Part shown: positions 23,780 through 31,623 of the stretch, one piece after another
Position numbering within the stretch: position 1 is the stretch's first letter
How the letters are laid out: the number at the start of each line of letters is the position of its first letter
Source: Akkermansia sp.
Lineage (GTDB): Bacteria; Verrucomicrobiota; Verrucomicrobiia; Verrucomicrobiales; Akkermansiaceae
NCBI GenBank assembly: GCA_017398355.1
Contig: JAFQGD010000012.1
Span: forward strand, 1 to 43,889
Direction: 5' to 3'
DNA length: 43,889 nucleotides
Made by a program: the position numbers and the translations under genes
The notes under the pieces: generated by a model
What the model was told of the DNA's origin: nothing
What the model saw: only the letters and a program-made list of their open reading frames with translations
Databases searched by the model: none

Positions 23780-26080
23780 TCAGAATTCGGCTTCGCGATC
23801 TCCTACAACCTGCACCTCGGTTTTGAGGGTGATGCCACGTTCCTCCTTCGCTTTATTGCGGATATAGTCAATCAACTCTGTCACATCCGTTGCTTTGGCT
23901 TTGCCCAGATTGACGATGAAGTTGGCATGCTTGGTAGAAACTTGAGCCCTGCCAATCGTGTATCCCTTGAGCCCCAATTCATCAATAAGCTTGCCGGCCG
24001 GTATTTCCTCCGGGTTGACAAAGGTACACCCGGCACTGGGTTCCTGTGGCTGGCAGGCTTTGCGCATTTCCCGGTTTTTCTCCGTGTTGGTTTCTATTTC
24101 CTTGGGGTCACCGGGAGTTCCGCTAAATGTGGCCTGCATGACCAAGTTGTGCTCAAAGTCCGGGATGAGGCGGTAGCGGGCAGGGCGCATGCTTTCTTTT
24201 TCGAATTCTACCATATCGCCGTCATCATTGAGGGCAACGGCAGAGCGGAATACACTCCACATATCACCACCCATGGCTCCTGCGTTTTGGCGCAAGCTGC
24301 CACCCACATAGCCGGGGATGCCATCCATCCATTCAAAACCGCTGATGCCGTTTTGCGCTGCAAACGCAGCCAATTTCTTGAGCTTGATGCCGGCACCGGC
24401 TATGATGTATTTGCCCCGTATTTCAAGCTTTTGGAAATCGCCTGCTACCGGGTGGATGACTGCGCCGCGGATGCCGCCTTCGCGCACGATGAGGTTGGAG
24501 CCACGGCCCACGATGTGTACGGGAATGCTACGATCCTTGAAGAAGTTGACAACCGCCTGCATCTTTTCGAAGGTATCCGGTTCAATCCAGTATTGGGCTT
24601 CGCCCCCCACACCGCAGGTGGTGTGCTTGCTCATGGGCTCATACAGACGGCAGGTGAAATCATTGCCGCATTCCTGTTGCATTTCTGCCAAAACGCGTAA
24701 ATCAGCAGCAATCTTTTTGCCTGCTTCATGCACGTTGCCTGCCCCTAGGGTGATGAACAAATCCCCGGGGCGCAGGATATTGCCCACCTTGTGGTGTGCT
24801 AATTGCAGATTCGGCAAGAATTCTGCATCCACAGGACCATTCTCTTGCACGGCATCTACAATGGTCTGTCCGCTGATGCCCGGGATGGGCGGCTCGCTGG
24901 CAGGGTACACATCTGCAACGTAGAGTTTGTCTACGTTTTGCAGCACGCGCCCGAAATCATCGCGCAAAAGCTGGGTGCGGGTGTAACGGTGCGGTTGGAA
25001 AAGCACAATCAGTCGCTCAGGCTTGAGGCTCTGCGCGGTTTGAAGAGTTGCAGCAATTTCCGTGGGGTGGTGGCCATAATCGTCCACAATGCGGTAATCT
25101 CGGGAAAGGTATTTGGTCTCAAAACGACGACGAGCGCCGGCAAAGCTGACGAGTCCGCGGGTAATGCTTGCAAAATCGCAGCCCAGTTCCAAAGCCAAAG
25201 CCGTAGCGGCCAAGGAGTTCAGGACGTTATGCCGCCCGGGGATACCTAATTCAACACGCCCCAGGGGTACACCCTTGTGATTGATGGTATAGAGCGTGCG
25301 ACCACGTTTTACCGTCATATCCGTAGCTGTATAATCCGCATCTTGCCAGCCGTAGGATATAGTATTGGGGTATTGAGAACATACATCTGCCGCACCGGCA
25401 TCACTCTTGCAGTAGATGAGCTTGCCGCGTGTCTGTTTGCACAGGCGGTGGAATACGCTCTTAATGTGGTCCAAATCGCGGTAGAAGTCCAAATGTTCGG
25501 CTTCCACGTTGAGGATGATGCTATGCTCCGGGATGTAGTTGACAAGCGTGCCATCGCTTTCATCACCTTCTGCAACCAAGTATTCGCTATCCTCCGTCCA
25601 GTGCGCATTTGCGCCCAACACAGGGATTTCCGCACCTACATAGTGGCAGGGGCGCATGCGCCCTTCGCGCAGGAGGTGTGCGCTCATGGCAGATGTTGTC
25701 GTCTTACCATGTGTGCCGGCCACAACGACACCTTTTTTGTTGTTGAGGATGGCTGCTAAACATTCGGCACGGCGCAGGCACAGACAGCCGTTTTTGCGGG
25801 CTGCCGCCAAGGCTACGTTCTCCTCGCGAATAGCGCTGGAGTATATGACGACTTCTGCATCTTTCACGGAATCTGCGCTGTGGGGGCATGAGAAGACAAG
25901 CCCGCCTTGCTGCAAGCGCTCCGTTTCATCGCTCGTAACACGGTCACATCCGCTCACTCTGTGCCCCATTTCCAACAGCATACGTGCAAGCCCACTCATG
26001 CCTGCACCTGCTACACCAATCAGATGAATGCGTACGGGGTTATCCCGGTCCAGAAGCCTTTTGCGTAACTGTTCAATCAT
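23780..26080 (-). CDS. murC-murB: Bifunctional UDP-N-acetylmuramate--L-alanine ligase / UDP-N-acetylenolpyruvoylglucosamine reductase (MurC-MurB fusion)
   Basis: 766 residues. Residues 1 to about 460 are MurC: IHLIGVAGAGMSGLARML (18-35), the ATP loop GTHGKTTTSAMSAHLL near 119-134, ILNVEAEHLDFY near 189-200, and RRRFETKY...VDDYGHHPTEI near 315-338, ending in a VFQPHRYTRT-like segment. From about 475 the MurB part shows the FAD-binding IVGRGSNLIVREGG (near 535-548), RQNAGAMGGDMW near 605-616, the catalytic region PSAGCTFVNP near 690-700 (Cys where many MurBs have Ser), and KLIDELGLKG. The two enzymes are consecutive-but-one in the pathway: MurB reduces UDP-GlcNAc-enolpyruvate to UDP-MurNAc, which MurC joins to L-Ala. 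Fusion would couple these steps. It leads the operon murCB-ddl-ftsQ and has a strong promoter 8 nt ahead. Confidence 0.95.
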   Translation of the reverse strand: MIEQLRKRLLDRDNPVRIHLIGVAGAGMSGLARMLLEMGHRVSGCDRVTSDETERLQQGGLVFSCPHSADSVKDAEVVIYSSAIREENVALAAARKNGCLCLRRAECLAAILNNKKGVVVAGTHGKTTTSAMSAHLLREGRMRPCHYVGAEIPVLGANAHWTEDSEYLVAEGDESDGTLVNYIPEHSIILNVEAEHLDFYRDLDHIKSVFHRLCKQTRGKLIYCKSDAGAADVCSQYPNTISYGWQDADYTATDMTVKRGRTLYTINHKGVPLGRVELGIPGRHNVLNSLAATALALELGCDFASITRGLVSFAGARRRFETKYLSRDYRIVDDYGHHPTEIAATLQTAQSLKPERLIVLFQPHRYTRTQLLRDDFGRVLQNVDKLYVADVYPASEPPIPGISGQTIVDAVQENGPVDAEFLPNLQLAHHKVGNILRPGDLFITLGAGNVHEAGKKIAADLRVLAEMQQECGNDFTCRLYEPMSKHTTCGVGGEAQYWIEPDTFEKMQAVVNFFKDRSIPVHIVGRGSNLIVREGGIRGAVIHPVAGDFQKLEIRGKYIIAGAGIKLKKLAAFAAQNGISGFEWMDGIPGYVGGSLRQNAGAMGGDMWSVFRSAVALNDDGDMVEFEKESMRPARYRLIPDFEHNLVMQATFSGTPGDPKEIETNTEKNREMRKACQPQEPSAGCTFVNPEEIPAGKLIDELGLKGYTIGRAQVSTKHANFIVNLGKAKATDVTELIDYIRNKAKEERGITLKTEVQVVGDREAEF

Positions 26081-26087
26081 AATACCT

Positions 26088-26123
26088 GAGCGCGATTATA
26101 CACAAAACCCCCTTGCTGCGCAA
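26088..26123 (-). promoter_or_regulatory. Sigma70-like promoter of murCB-ddl-ftsQ, near-leaderless
   Basis: Minus strand TTGCGC (26123-26118), 17-bp spacer, perfect TATAAT (26100-26095). The predicted start near 26088 leaves 8 nt (CAGGTATT) before the ATG at 26080; the AGG inside is too short to be a normal Shine-Dalgarno. Confidence 0.65.
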
Positions 26124-26130
26124 GACTAAT

Positions 26131-26178
26131 GCAAAAAGACACAGGGCAAAGGTGGCTTTTTTCCAAACTTTGCCCTGT
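26131..26178 (-). terminator. Rho-independent terminator of the mcsA-mcsB-clpC operon
   Basis: Perfect 11-bp inverted repeat ACAGGGCAAAG (26141-26151) and CTTTGCCCTGT (26168-26178), 16-nt loop, beginning 25 bp past the clpC stop. On the minus strand it is followed by GTCTTTTTGC. The murCB promoter starts immediately beyond. Confidence 0.85.
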
Positions 26179-26203
26179 ATCGGGGTGAATTTTGTACTTC
26201 GTT

Positions 26204-28861
26204 TTACTTTTTCTTACTGTTGCTCTTTTTGGGAGCCTTTGCGGAAGATTCTTTCTTTTCTTTGGGCGCAGCTTTACGAGTGCGGGGTGCTTTTTTGGGG
26301 GCTACCGGTTCCACAACTTCCGGTTTCGCATTTTCAAATTCAATACGGTTGTTATCAGCATTTCTCTTTGCCAGAGAGACGGTGCCAGCCTGTAAATCGC
26401 CTCGCAAGATGGCTTCGGCAATGGGGTCTTCCAGCATGCGTTCAATGGCTCGGCGCATGGGGCGTGCACCGTATTGCGGGTCGTAGCCTTTATCCACCAG
26501 CAGGCTTATCACTTCCGGGGAAAGCTCTAGCTGTATTTGTTTATCAGCCAATCGCTTGATGAGTTTGCGAGCTTCCAGTTGCACAATATGCTCCAAATCA
26601 CGCCGCTCAAGCATACGGAATACAATCAGCTCATCAAAGCGGTTGATGAATTCCGGACGGAAATGCTGTTTGGCTGCTTCAGATATACGCTCCTTCATAG
26701 TGTCGTAGTCCGCTTCATCAGAGCTGGCGGCACCAAAGCCCAGCTTTCCTTGGCGGGAAGCCAAACTGGCCCCTACGTTGGAGGTGAGAATGATGATGGT
26801 GTTGCTGAAGCTTACCTTGCGTCCCATCGAATCAGTCATGTTGCCCTCTTCCAAGATTTGGAGCAGCAGGTTCATGACATCCGGGTGAGCCTTTTCCACT
26901 TCATCGAAAAGGATGACAGCGTAGGGTCTGCGGCGCACTTGCTCCGTGAGCTGCCCGCCTTCATCATGCCCCACATAACCTGGGGGGGACCCGATAAGTC
27001 GGCTGGTGCTGAATTTTTCCATGTACTCACTCATATCCACCTGAATGAGCGCATCTGCCGTTCCGAACATGATTTCTGCCAAATTGCGGGCCAAGTAGGT
27101 CTTGCCCACCCCCGTGGGGCCCATGAACAGAAACGAGCCAATAGGACGGCGAGGGTCTTTGATATCTGCGCGGCTGCGGCGTAGGGCTCGGGAGATGGCA
27201 GAGCAGGCTTCATCTTGGCCTATGACCTTGCTCTTGAGTTCCTCTTCCATGCGCAGGAGCTTTTCCGTTTCTTTCTCCTCCATGCGGGAGAGGGGGATGC
27301 CTGTCCATTTGGAGAGTACTGCCATGATATCTTCTTCATCCACATCTGCGTATGAGGCGTTCATGGACTCTTTCCAGCTGGTGAGCTTTTGTTGTAAGTC
27401 GTTGTTCAGGGCATTCATTTCATCCCGAAGACGGGCGGCTTGTTCAAAATCCTGCCGGCTGATGGCTTCGCGCTTTGCTGCATCCAGTTCGCTGTGCTTT
27501 TGCTGGCTTGATTTGATGTCTGCCGGGCGAGTCATGCGAGCAATACACAGGCGGGAGCCGGCTTCGTCCATCACATCGATGGCTTTATCCGGCAGGAATC
27601 GGCCGGAAAGGTAGCGCTTGGATAAGCTTGCCGCGGCTTCCAGTGCTTTTTCTGTGTAGCGCACGTGGTGGTGTTCCTCATACCGTGGCGCTATACCCTT
27701 GAGAATGAGTAGGGTTTCTTCTACCGATGGCTCACCCACCTGAACTTGCTGGAACCGGCGTTCGAAAGCTGCATCCTTTTCAATATGCTTGCGGTATTCG
27801 TTGATTGTTGTGGCCCCGATAGCTTGCAACTCGCCACGAGAGAGGGCAGGTTTGATGATGTTGGATGCATCCATCGTGCCTTCTGCAGAACCGGCCCCGA
27901 TGAGCGTGTGCATTTCATCAATGAAGAGGATGATGTTTTTCTCCTCACTGATTTCATCCATGATGGCTTTAAGTCGTTCCTCAAATTGCCCTCGGTACTT
28001 GGTACCCGCCACCATGAGCGCCAAATCCAGAGAGATGATTTTTTTACCGATGAGAAACTCCGGCACATCACCGCTTACAATCATTTGCGCAAGCCCTTCA
28101 ACAATAGCCGTTTTGCCAACGCCGGCTTCCCCCAAGAGAACGGGGTTGTTCTTGGTGCGGCGGCACAGGATTTGCATGACTCGCTCAATTTCTTTGCGCC
28201 GACCTATGACCGGATCTAATTCTCCATTAGCTGCTTTTTGGGTCAGGTCGCGTCCAAAGGCTTTGAGCGCCGGGGTCTTGCTGCGCTCTTGTCGATCTGC
28301 ATTTCTATCGGTTTTGCCGGAGTGAAGGAATGCATTGGCATCATCTTCCTCCTCTTCCGGGCGGAACCCACCACCACCATTCGTGGGGGCGTCATCCCGC
28401 TCATCTCCGGATTCGTTATCAAATCGTGGGTCAATCTCTTGCAGAACTCCTTTTTTGGCGGCTTCATAGCTCACCCCGGCAGAGGTGAGTGCGTGCCAAG
28501 CTAAGCCATCAGAATCTTTCAAAATGGCCAAGAGAAGATGTTCTGTGCCCACATAGGTGTGGCGCAGTTCGCGGGCTTCGCTGCCGGCATTGGTCAGCAG
28601 CTTGCGCACGCGCGGGGTGAAGGGTAGGGAACCATTATTGCTGCTACCATTACCCGGCATGATAGATTGCTCGATGCGGGAAATAAGCTCGGCGATGTTC
28701 ACGCCGATGTTTTCCAACACGCTTACTGCTACGCCTTGCCCGAGCTTGAGCATGCCCAGTAAGATGTGTTCTGTGCCTATGTAGTTGTGCAAAAAACGGT
28801 CGGCTTCTCGGCGAGCCAAACTGAGCACCTGTTGCGCTCTTGGGGTGAAATTATTGTTCAT
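26204..28861 (-). CDS. clpC: ATP-dependent Clp protease ATP-binding subunit ClpC
   Basis: 885 residues. Two Clp N repeats (about 3-68 and 80-143) each contain GTEH; Glu31 and Glu107 align with the two glutamates that form phosphoarginine pockets in B. subtilis ClpC. A charged linker (150-200) leads to AAA domain 1 with Walker A GEAGVGKT (244-251) and Walker [11 protein letters not shown]. The ClpC-type middle domain with a UVR-like segment is near 465-500, and AAA domain 2 has GPTGVGKT near 583-590 and [20 protein letters not shown] loop near 703-707 corresponds to the ClpP-docking motif. The last 40 residues form a Lys/Ala/Pro-rich tail not typical of ClpC. It unfolds substrates for ClpP; clpP is not in the window. 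Its start overlaps the mcsB stop (ATGA), so it is coupled to mcsA-mcsB. Confidence 0.94.
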   Translation of the reverse strand: MNNNFTPRAQQVLSLARREADRFLHNYIGTEHILLGMLKLGQGVAVSVLENIGVNIAELISRIEQSIMPGNGSSNNGSLPFTPRVRKLLTNAGSEARELRHTYVGTEHLLLAILKDSDGLAWHALTSAGVSYEAAKKGVLQEIDPRFDNESGDERDDAPTNGGGGFRPEEEEDDANAFLHSGKTDRNADRQERSKTPALKAFGRDLTQKAANGELDPVIGRRKEIERVMQILCRRTKNNPVLLGEAGVGKTAIVEGLAQMIVSGDVPEFLIGKKIISLDLALMVAGTKYRGQFEERLKAIMDEISEEKNIILFIDEMHTLIGAGSAEGTMDASNIIKPALSRGELQAIGATTINEYRKHIEKDAAFERRFQQVQVGEPSVEETLLILKGIAPRYEEHHHVRYTEKALEAAASLSKRYLSGRFLPDKAIDVMDEAGSRLCIARMTRPADIKSSQQKHSELDAAKREAISRQDFEQAARLRDEMNALNNDLQQKLTSWKESMNASYADVDEEDIMAVLSKWTGIPLSRMEEKETEKLLRMEEELKSKVIGQDEACSAISRALRRSRADIKDPRRPIGSFLFMGPTGVGKTYLARNLAEIMFGTADALIQVDMSEYMEKFSTSRLIGSPPGYVGHDEGGQLTEQVRRRPYAVILFDEVEKAHPDVMNLLLQILEEGNMTDSMGRKVSFSNTIIILTSNVGASLASRQGKLGFGAASSDEADYDTMKERISEAAKQHFRPEFINRFDELIVFRMLERRDLEHIVQLEARKLIKRLADKQIQLELSPEVISLLVDKGYDPQYGARPMRRAIERMLEDPIAEAILRGDLQAGTVSLAKRNADNNRIEFENAKPEVVEPVAPKKAPRTRKAAPKEKKESSAKAPKKSNSKKK

Positions 28862-29970
28862 TCTTTCGGAAAGGAGATTTGGGAAAGGTCATCATTCAGG
28901 GATATTGCGTTTGCCACGCGGCTCATCAAGTGCATGCGCAGGACTTTTTGCAGCTGGGGTGAGGGCTCTTCAGCGGTATATGCCAAGTGGGTGGGTGCGG
29001 CCATTAGCAGCAAGTTGTTGAGTAGTGTGAGCAGGCTAGATTCTCCTCGCTCGCATTCCAGGAATTCCAAATTCAGCGCCAGCCGCAGTTGCGATACCGT
29101 GTACAGCATTTCCGGGTACCCCATCATCCTGCCGTAGAGCAACATGCCGTAGGTGCGGCCAATGATATCGGACAAGTGAAGAAAATCTTCGGCTGAAATT
29201 TTGTTGCGCAGTAAGTGCTCTTTTTCTACCAAGTTTTCCGCGATATTGCTCATGTGCCCCAGAATATCATCCGTTGAGCCAGATGGTGTAGGGGTGGAAA
29301 ATAAGACATAAAGGTTGCTGGTTTCTTCCCCGTATTCGCTGTAGAAGGGGGAAAGATTGAGGTGCATCTTGTTGAGTGCTCTCTCCAGCTTATCTATCTG
29401 GTTGAGCATGGCATGCCCCGGCAGGTGTAATACCATGTAGAGCTGGATGCCATCCCCACATTCTGCTGTCATGCTGGTCAGGTAGCCATACTCTTTATTG
29501 TATGCTATTTCTGCTTGCTTATCGATGAGCTGAGCTTTTTTGCGAAGGTCTGTCACAATGCTCTTGAGCTTGTTGCCTGCAGCAAAATGGTGCGCGGCCA
29601 AGTGCTCTTCTTCATTGAGCATGATAATGGTATCCTGTTTCTTGTTGATGAAGACGTGGCAGCCGTCTTGCCTAGCTGCTAGGCAAGGAGTGATTTGTTT
29701 GCGCTCCAGCAACAGCTTGCGTTCTTCCTTGCTGAGCTCCGTCATCTCCGCATGGGTGGCCTGTTTGAATCCGGGGATGCTGCGTACCACCGGTATGAGC
29801 TTTTCTGCTACACGTTTACGGCTTTCCGCAGTGCTCCATCCGGGAAAAACTTCGCCCTTCAGGTTGCGTACGAGTCGCCCCATGGTACCCACGATGACGC
29901 CGTCCTCCGGCCCATGGTTGTCGAACCACGGCGGGAGTTGCTTCAGATGGGATGAAAAACGAATAGACAT
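28858..29970 (-). CDS. mcsB: McsB-like ATP:guanido phosphotransferase homologue, probable pseudokinase
   Basis: 370 residues, full length for McsB, the protein-arginine kinase that marks proteins for ClpCP. The fold is clear: LLLERKQITPCLA (86-98), IIMLNEEEHLAAHH (115-128), EYGYLTSMTAECGDG (160-174) and VLHLPG (180-185). The catalytic residues are not: in active McsB the central motif reads YGYLTSC, and here residue 167 is Met. The arginine after NEEDH(I/L) is Ala (125), the Arg of GTGLRAS is Gln (176), and the Arg before the GxxGE loop is Ser (208). SSRIR near the N-terminus reads GTMGR (28-32), keeping only the second Arg. The glutamates of NEEEH are retained. The frame is intact and sits between mcsA (8 bp) and clpC (4-bp overlap), so it is under selection, more likely as an adaptor or sensor than a kinase. 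Substitutions are seen; the role is inferred. Confidence 0.88.
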   Translation of the reverse strand: MSIRFSSHLKQLPPWFDNHGPEDGVIVGTMGRLVRNLKGEVFPGWSTAESRKRVAEKLIPVVRSIPGFKQATHAEMTELSKEERKLLLERKQITPCLAARQDGCHVFINKKQDTIIMLNEEEHLAAHHFAAGNKLKSIVTDLRKKAQLIDKQAEIAYNKEYGYLTSMTAECGDGIQLYMVLHLPGHAMLNQIDKLERALNKMHLNLSPFYSEYGEETSNLYVLFSTPTPSGSTDDILGHMSNIAENLVEKEHLLRNKISAEDFLHLSDIIGRTYGMLLYGRMMGYPEMLYTVSQLRLALNLEFLECERGESSLLTLLNNLLLMAAPTHLAYTAEEPSPQLQKVLRMHLMSRVANAISLNDDLSQISFPKE

Positions 29971-29978
29971 GGGGTGTG

Positions 29979-30485
29979 TTAGTTTAATTTATTGAGCTTA
30001 TCCCGTAGCTGGGCTGCTGTTTCATAATCCTCCCGAGCAATTGCCTCGTGCAGCTGCTTTTCGAGCGAGCAGCGGCTTTGATCTTCTTTTTCTTCTGTCG
30101 GTCGGGGCCCCTGGTTTTCTCCGGGTGCGGCGAGAATGTCCAGCTCTCGGGAAAAAACGGTGTAGCAATCCGGGCACCCCATGCGCCCGGTCTTTCGGTA
30201 TGTCTCCAGCGGAAAATCGCACACCGGACATTTCGTCAGAACATCGGTCTTCTTTTTTTCTTCCTTCTTTTCTCCCTGTCCGCCTGCCAGCTCTCGTACA
30301 AGCTTGTCTACTTTCGCTTTGAACTCTTCAGGGAAAAATTTCTCTGCAAAGGTGAGACTCTGTGGGTCAAACAACCCCTTCGCACGCGCGCACGTCTCGC
30401 ACAGTGCTAAATCCGTCACCTGCCCATTGACGATTTGAGTCAACAGCATTGTGGCTCTTTTCCCGCATATTTGGCACTTCTTCAC
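29979..30485 (-). CDS. mcsA: McsA-like zinc-finger UVR protein, activator of McsB
   Basis: 168 residues with GTG start. Four CxxC pairs are present: CQIC (4-7), CETC (29-32), CPVC near 87-90 and CPDC near 104-107, enough for two zinc sites as in McsA. The C-terminal UVR motif is LEKQLHEAIAREDYETAAQL near 141-160. In Firmicutes McsA binds and activates McsB, and regulates ClpC through CtsR; no ctsR homologue is in this operon. It is the first gene of mcsA-mcsB-clpC, divergent from rpsT. No Shine-Dalgarno precedes the GTG, and the predicted transcript starts about 2 nt upstream. The zinc ligands are all intact, unlike the active site of the neighbouring McsB. Confidence 0.9.
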   Translation of the reverse strand: MKKCQICGKRATMLLTQIVNGQVTDLALCETCARAKGLFDPQSLTFAEKFFPEEFKAKVDKLVRELAGGQGEKKEEKKKTDVLTKCPVCDFPLETYRKTGRMGCPDCYTVFSRELDILAAPGENQGPRPTEEKEDQSRCSLEKQLHEAIAREDYETAAQLRDKLNKLN

Positions 30486-30486
30486 A

Positions 30487-30522
30487 AGGATGTATTCTAC
30501 ATGAGCTCGCTCGTGCGTTCCA
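30487..30522 (-). promoter_or_regulatory. Candidate promoter of mcsA-mcsB-clpC, near-leaderless
   Basis: Minus strand TGGAAC (30522-30517, weak), 17-bp spacer, TAGAAT (30499-30494). The predicted start near 30487 is 2 nt from the GTG at 30485. No CIRCE or CtsR-like operator was recognised. Confidence 0.4.
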
Positions 30523-30592
30523 GATTTCCGCGTGTCAGCATGCCATTTGTTCTCCTCAATTTTAAAAAAAATGTCTTTTCATCCCAATTTGC

Positions 30593-30627
30593 TTGACATT
30601 TCGTAAAAATGAAGTAAACTTCCGCCA
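30593..30627 (+). promoter_or_regulatory. Sigma70-like promoter of rpsT
   Basis: Perfect TTGACA (30593-30598), 16-bp spacer, TAAACT (30615-30620). The predicted start near 30627 gives a 32-nt leader that is A/C-rich and has no Shine-Dalgarno. Confidence 0.65.
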
Positions 30628-30658
30628 CCAAAACGAAAAACCAATTCTAAATTTTACT

Positions 30659-30922
30659 ATGTCTCACACCCAGTCCGCTAAGAAGCGTATCCGTCAGACG
30701 ATTGTTCGCACCGCAGTCAATCGTGCCACCATGTCCCGCGTTCGCACCCTTCGCAAGAAGGTAGCTGTGGCCGTTGCCGGTAGCGATAAGGAAGCCGCCG
30801 TGGCTGCCTATAATGAGTTTGCCTCTGTCATCGACAAGGCCGCCAAGAAGGGTACTGTTCCCGCTAATCGCGCAGCCAACTACAAGAGCAAGGCTGCTAA
30901 GTCTGTGGCTTCCATCGCCTGA
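30659..30922 (+). CDS. rpsT: 30S ribosomal protein S20
   Basis: 87 residues, the usual length. It begins MSHTQSAKKRIRQTIVRTAVNRA, has the basic helical S20 pattern (SRVRTLRKKVAVAVAGSDKEAA) and the conserved end VIDKAAKKGTVPANRAANYKSKAAK. S20 binds 16S rRNA early in small-subunit assembly. The ATG at 30659 is chosen because the further in-frame ATG at 30593... region coincides with the promoter -35 and would add 22 unrelated residues. It is monocistronic: its own promoter lies ahead and a strong terminator behind. Its leader has no Shine-Dalgarno although the protein is abundant. Confidence 0.95.
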   Translation: MSHTQSAKKRIRQTIVRTAVNRATMSRVRTLRKKVAVAVAGSDKEAAVAAYNEFASVIDKAAKKGTVPANRAANYKSKAAKSVASIA

Positions 30923-30955
30923 GTTCCTTTTCAGGTTTTCCGTTTTTGATAAAAT

Positions 30956-30998
30956 CTCCGGCTGCTGCGTACGAGCGGTCGGAGGTTTTTCTTTTTTT
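30956..30998 (+). terminator. Rho-independent terminator of rpsT
   Basis: An 11-bp stem with two G-T pairs (CTCCGGCTGCT at 30956-30966 with AGCGGTCGGAG at 30974-30984), 7-nt loop, followed by GTTTTTCTTTTTTT. This is a textbook strong terminator. Confidence 0.92.
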
Positions 30999-31034
30999 GG
31001 CCCCCGTTCTCATTAAAGGGCAAACGCATCATTG

Positions 31035-31055
31035 GCTTTTTATCAAGTAAAAAGC
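31035..31055. repeat. AT-rich inverted repeat between rpsT and the DUF456 gene
   Basis: GCTTTTTA (31035-31042 with one extra base) and TAAAAAGC (31048-31055) form a perfect 8-bp stem with a 5-nt loop. It sits between two convergent genes and could act as a weak bidirectional terminator or RNA 3' end; no more can be said. A nearby GGCC-flanked repeat (31059-31071) is too short to judge. Confidence 0.35.
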
Positions 31056-31105
31056 TATGGCCGCCGGGGCCTATGATTGAGGTTCGAGCGTTTTTGAATC
31101 TTTAT

Positions 31106-31600
31106 TTAAAAGATGCACAAAACCATCATGATGGAGGATACAATCACTTTGCAGATAACGCCCGCCAGCAAGCCGATTGTTGCGCCGAAACCGGCTCTGG
31201 CTGATTGTTTGAGATTGTTGCGAGCCAGTGATACCTCCGCAATGAAAGCCCCCACAAAGGGGCCGAAAATCAGGCCGAAGGGGAAGAAAAAGGCGCCGAT
31301 GAGAAGCCCCAAGAGACTGAACCAGAAAGCATACTTGCTGCCACCAAACTTGCGGGCTCCTAGGGCTGTGGTAAGGTTGTCCACCAGTGTGCCAAAGATA
31401 GCTAGTGCCAGTTGAATTCCCCAGAACCACCAAGCAGGATATGGTTCGCCTTTGGCCATGATGCAAAACACACACCCTAGCATGGTCACAAAACAACCGG
31501 GATAGGGCAATACAGCCCCTAAATACCCGGCTGCAAAAAGTAACACGGTTACCGTATACAATCCGCTTGATGTACAAAATTGCAGGAAATCTTGCCACAT
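31106..31600 (-). CDS. DUF456 family membrane protein
   Basis: 164 residues, almost entirely hydrophobic with about five membrane segments. The family signature is GLIFGPFVGAFIAEVSLARN (about 107-126) followed by LKQSARAGFGATIGLLAGVICKVIVS (about 128-153), in which the glycine-zipper repeats are typical of DUF456. Its function is unknown; it is an inner membrane protein. It begins 23 bp after the typA stop on the same strand and has no Shine-Dalgarno, so it is probably translated from the typA transcript. An overlapping frame ending at 31071 on the same strand is an out-of-frame shadow. Confidence 0.88.
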   Translation of the reverse strand: MWQDFLQFCTSSGLYTVTVLLFAAGYLGAVLPYPGCFVTMLGCVFCIMAKGEPYPAWWFWGIQLALAIFGTLVDNLTTALGARKFGGSKYAFWFSLLGLLIGAFFFPFGLIFGPFVGAFIAEVSLARNNLKQSARAGFGATIGLLAGVICKVIVSSIMMVLCIF

Positions 31601-31623
31601 AAAATAATGAGGGGGGAAGAGGT

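Noticed and set aside
28858..29970. McsB as a decaying pseudogene.
   Set aside because: The frame is uninterrupted, full length, overlaps clpC as ATGA and retains the fold motifs, so loss of catalysis looks selective rather than random decay.
30486..30658. CIRCE or CtsR operator ahead of mcsA.
   Set aside because: No GGTCAAA direct repeats or TTAGCACTC-type dyad was seen in the mcsA-rpsT intergenic region.
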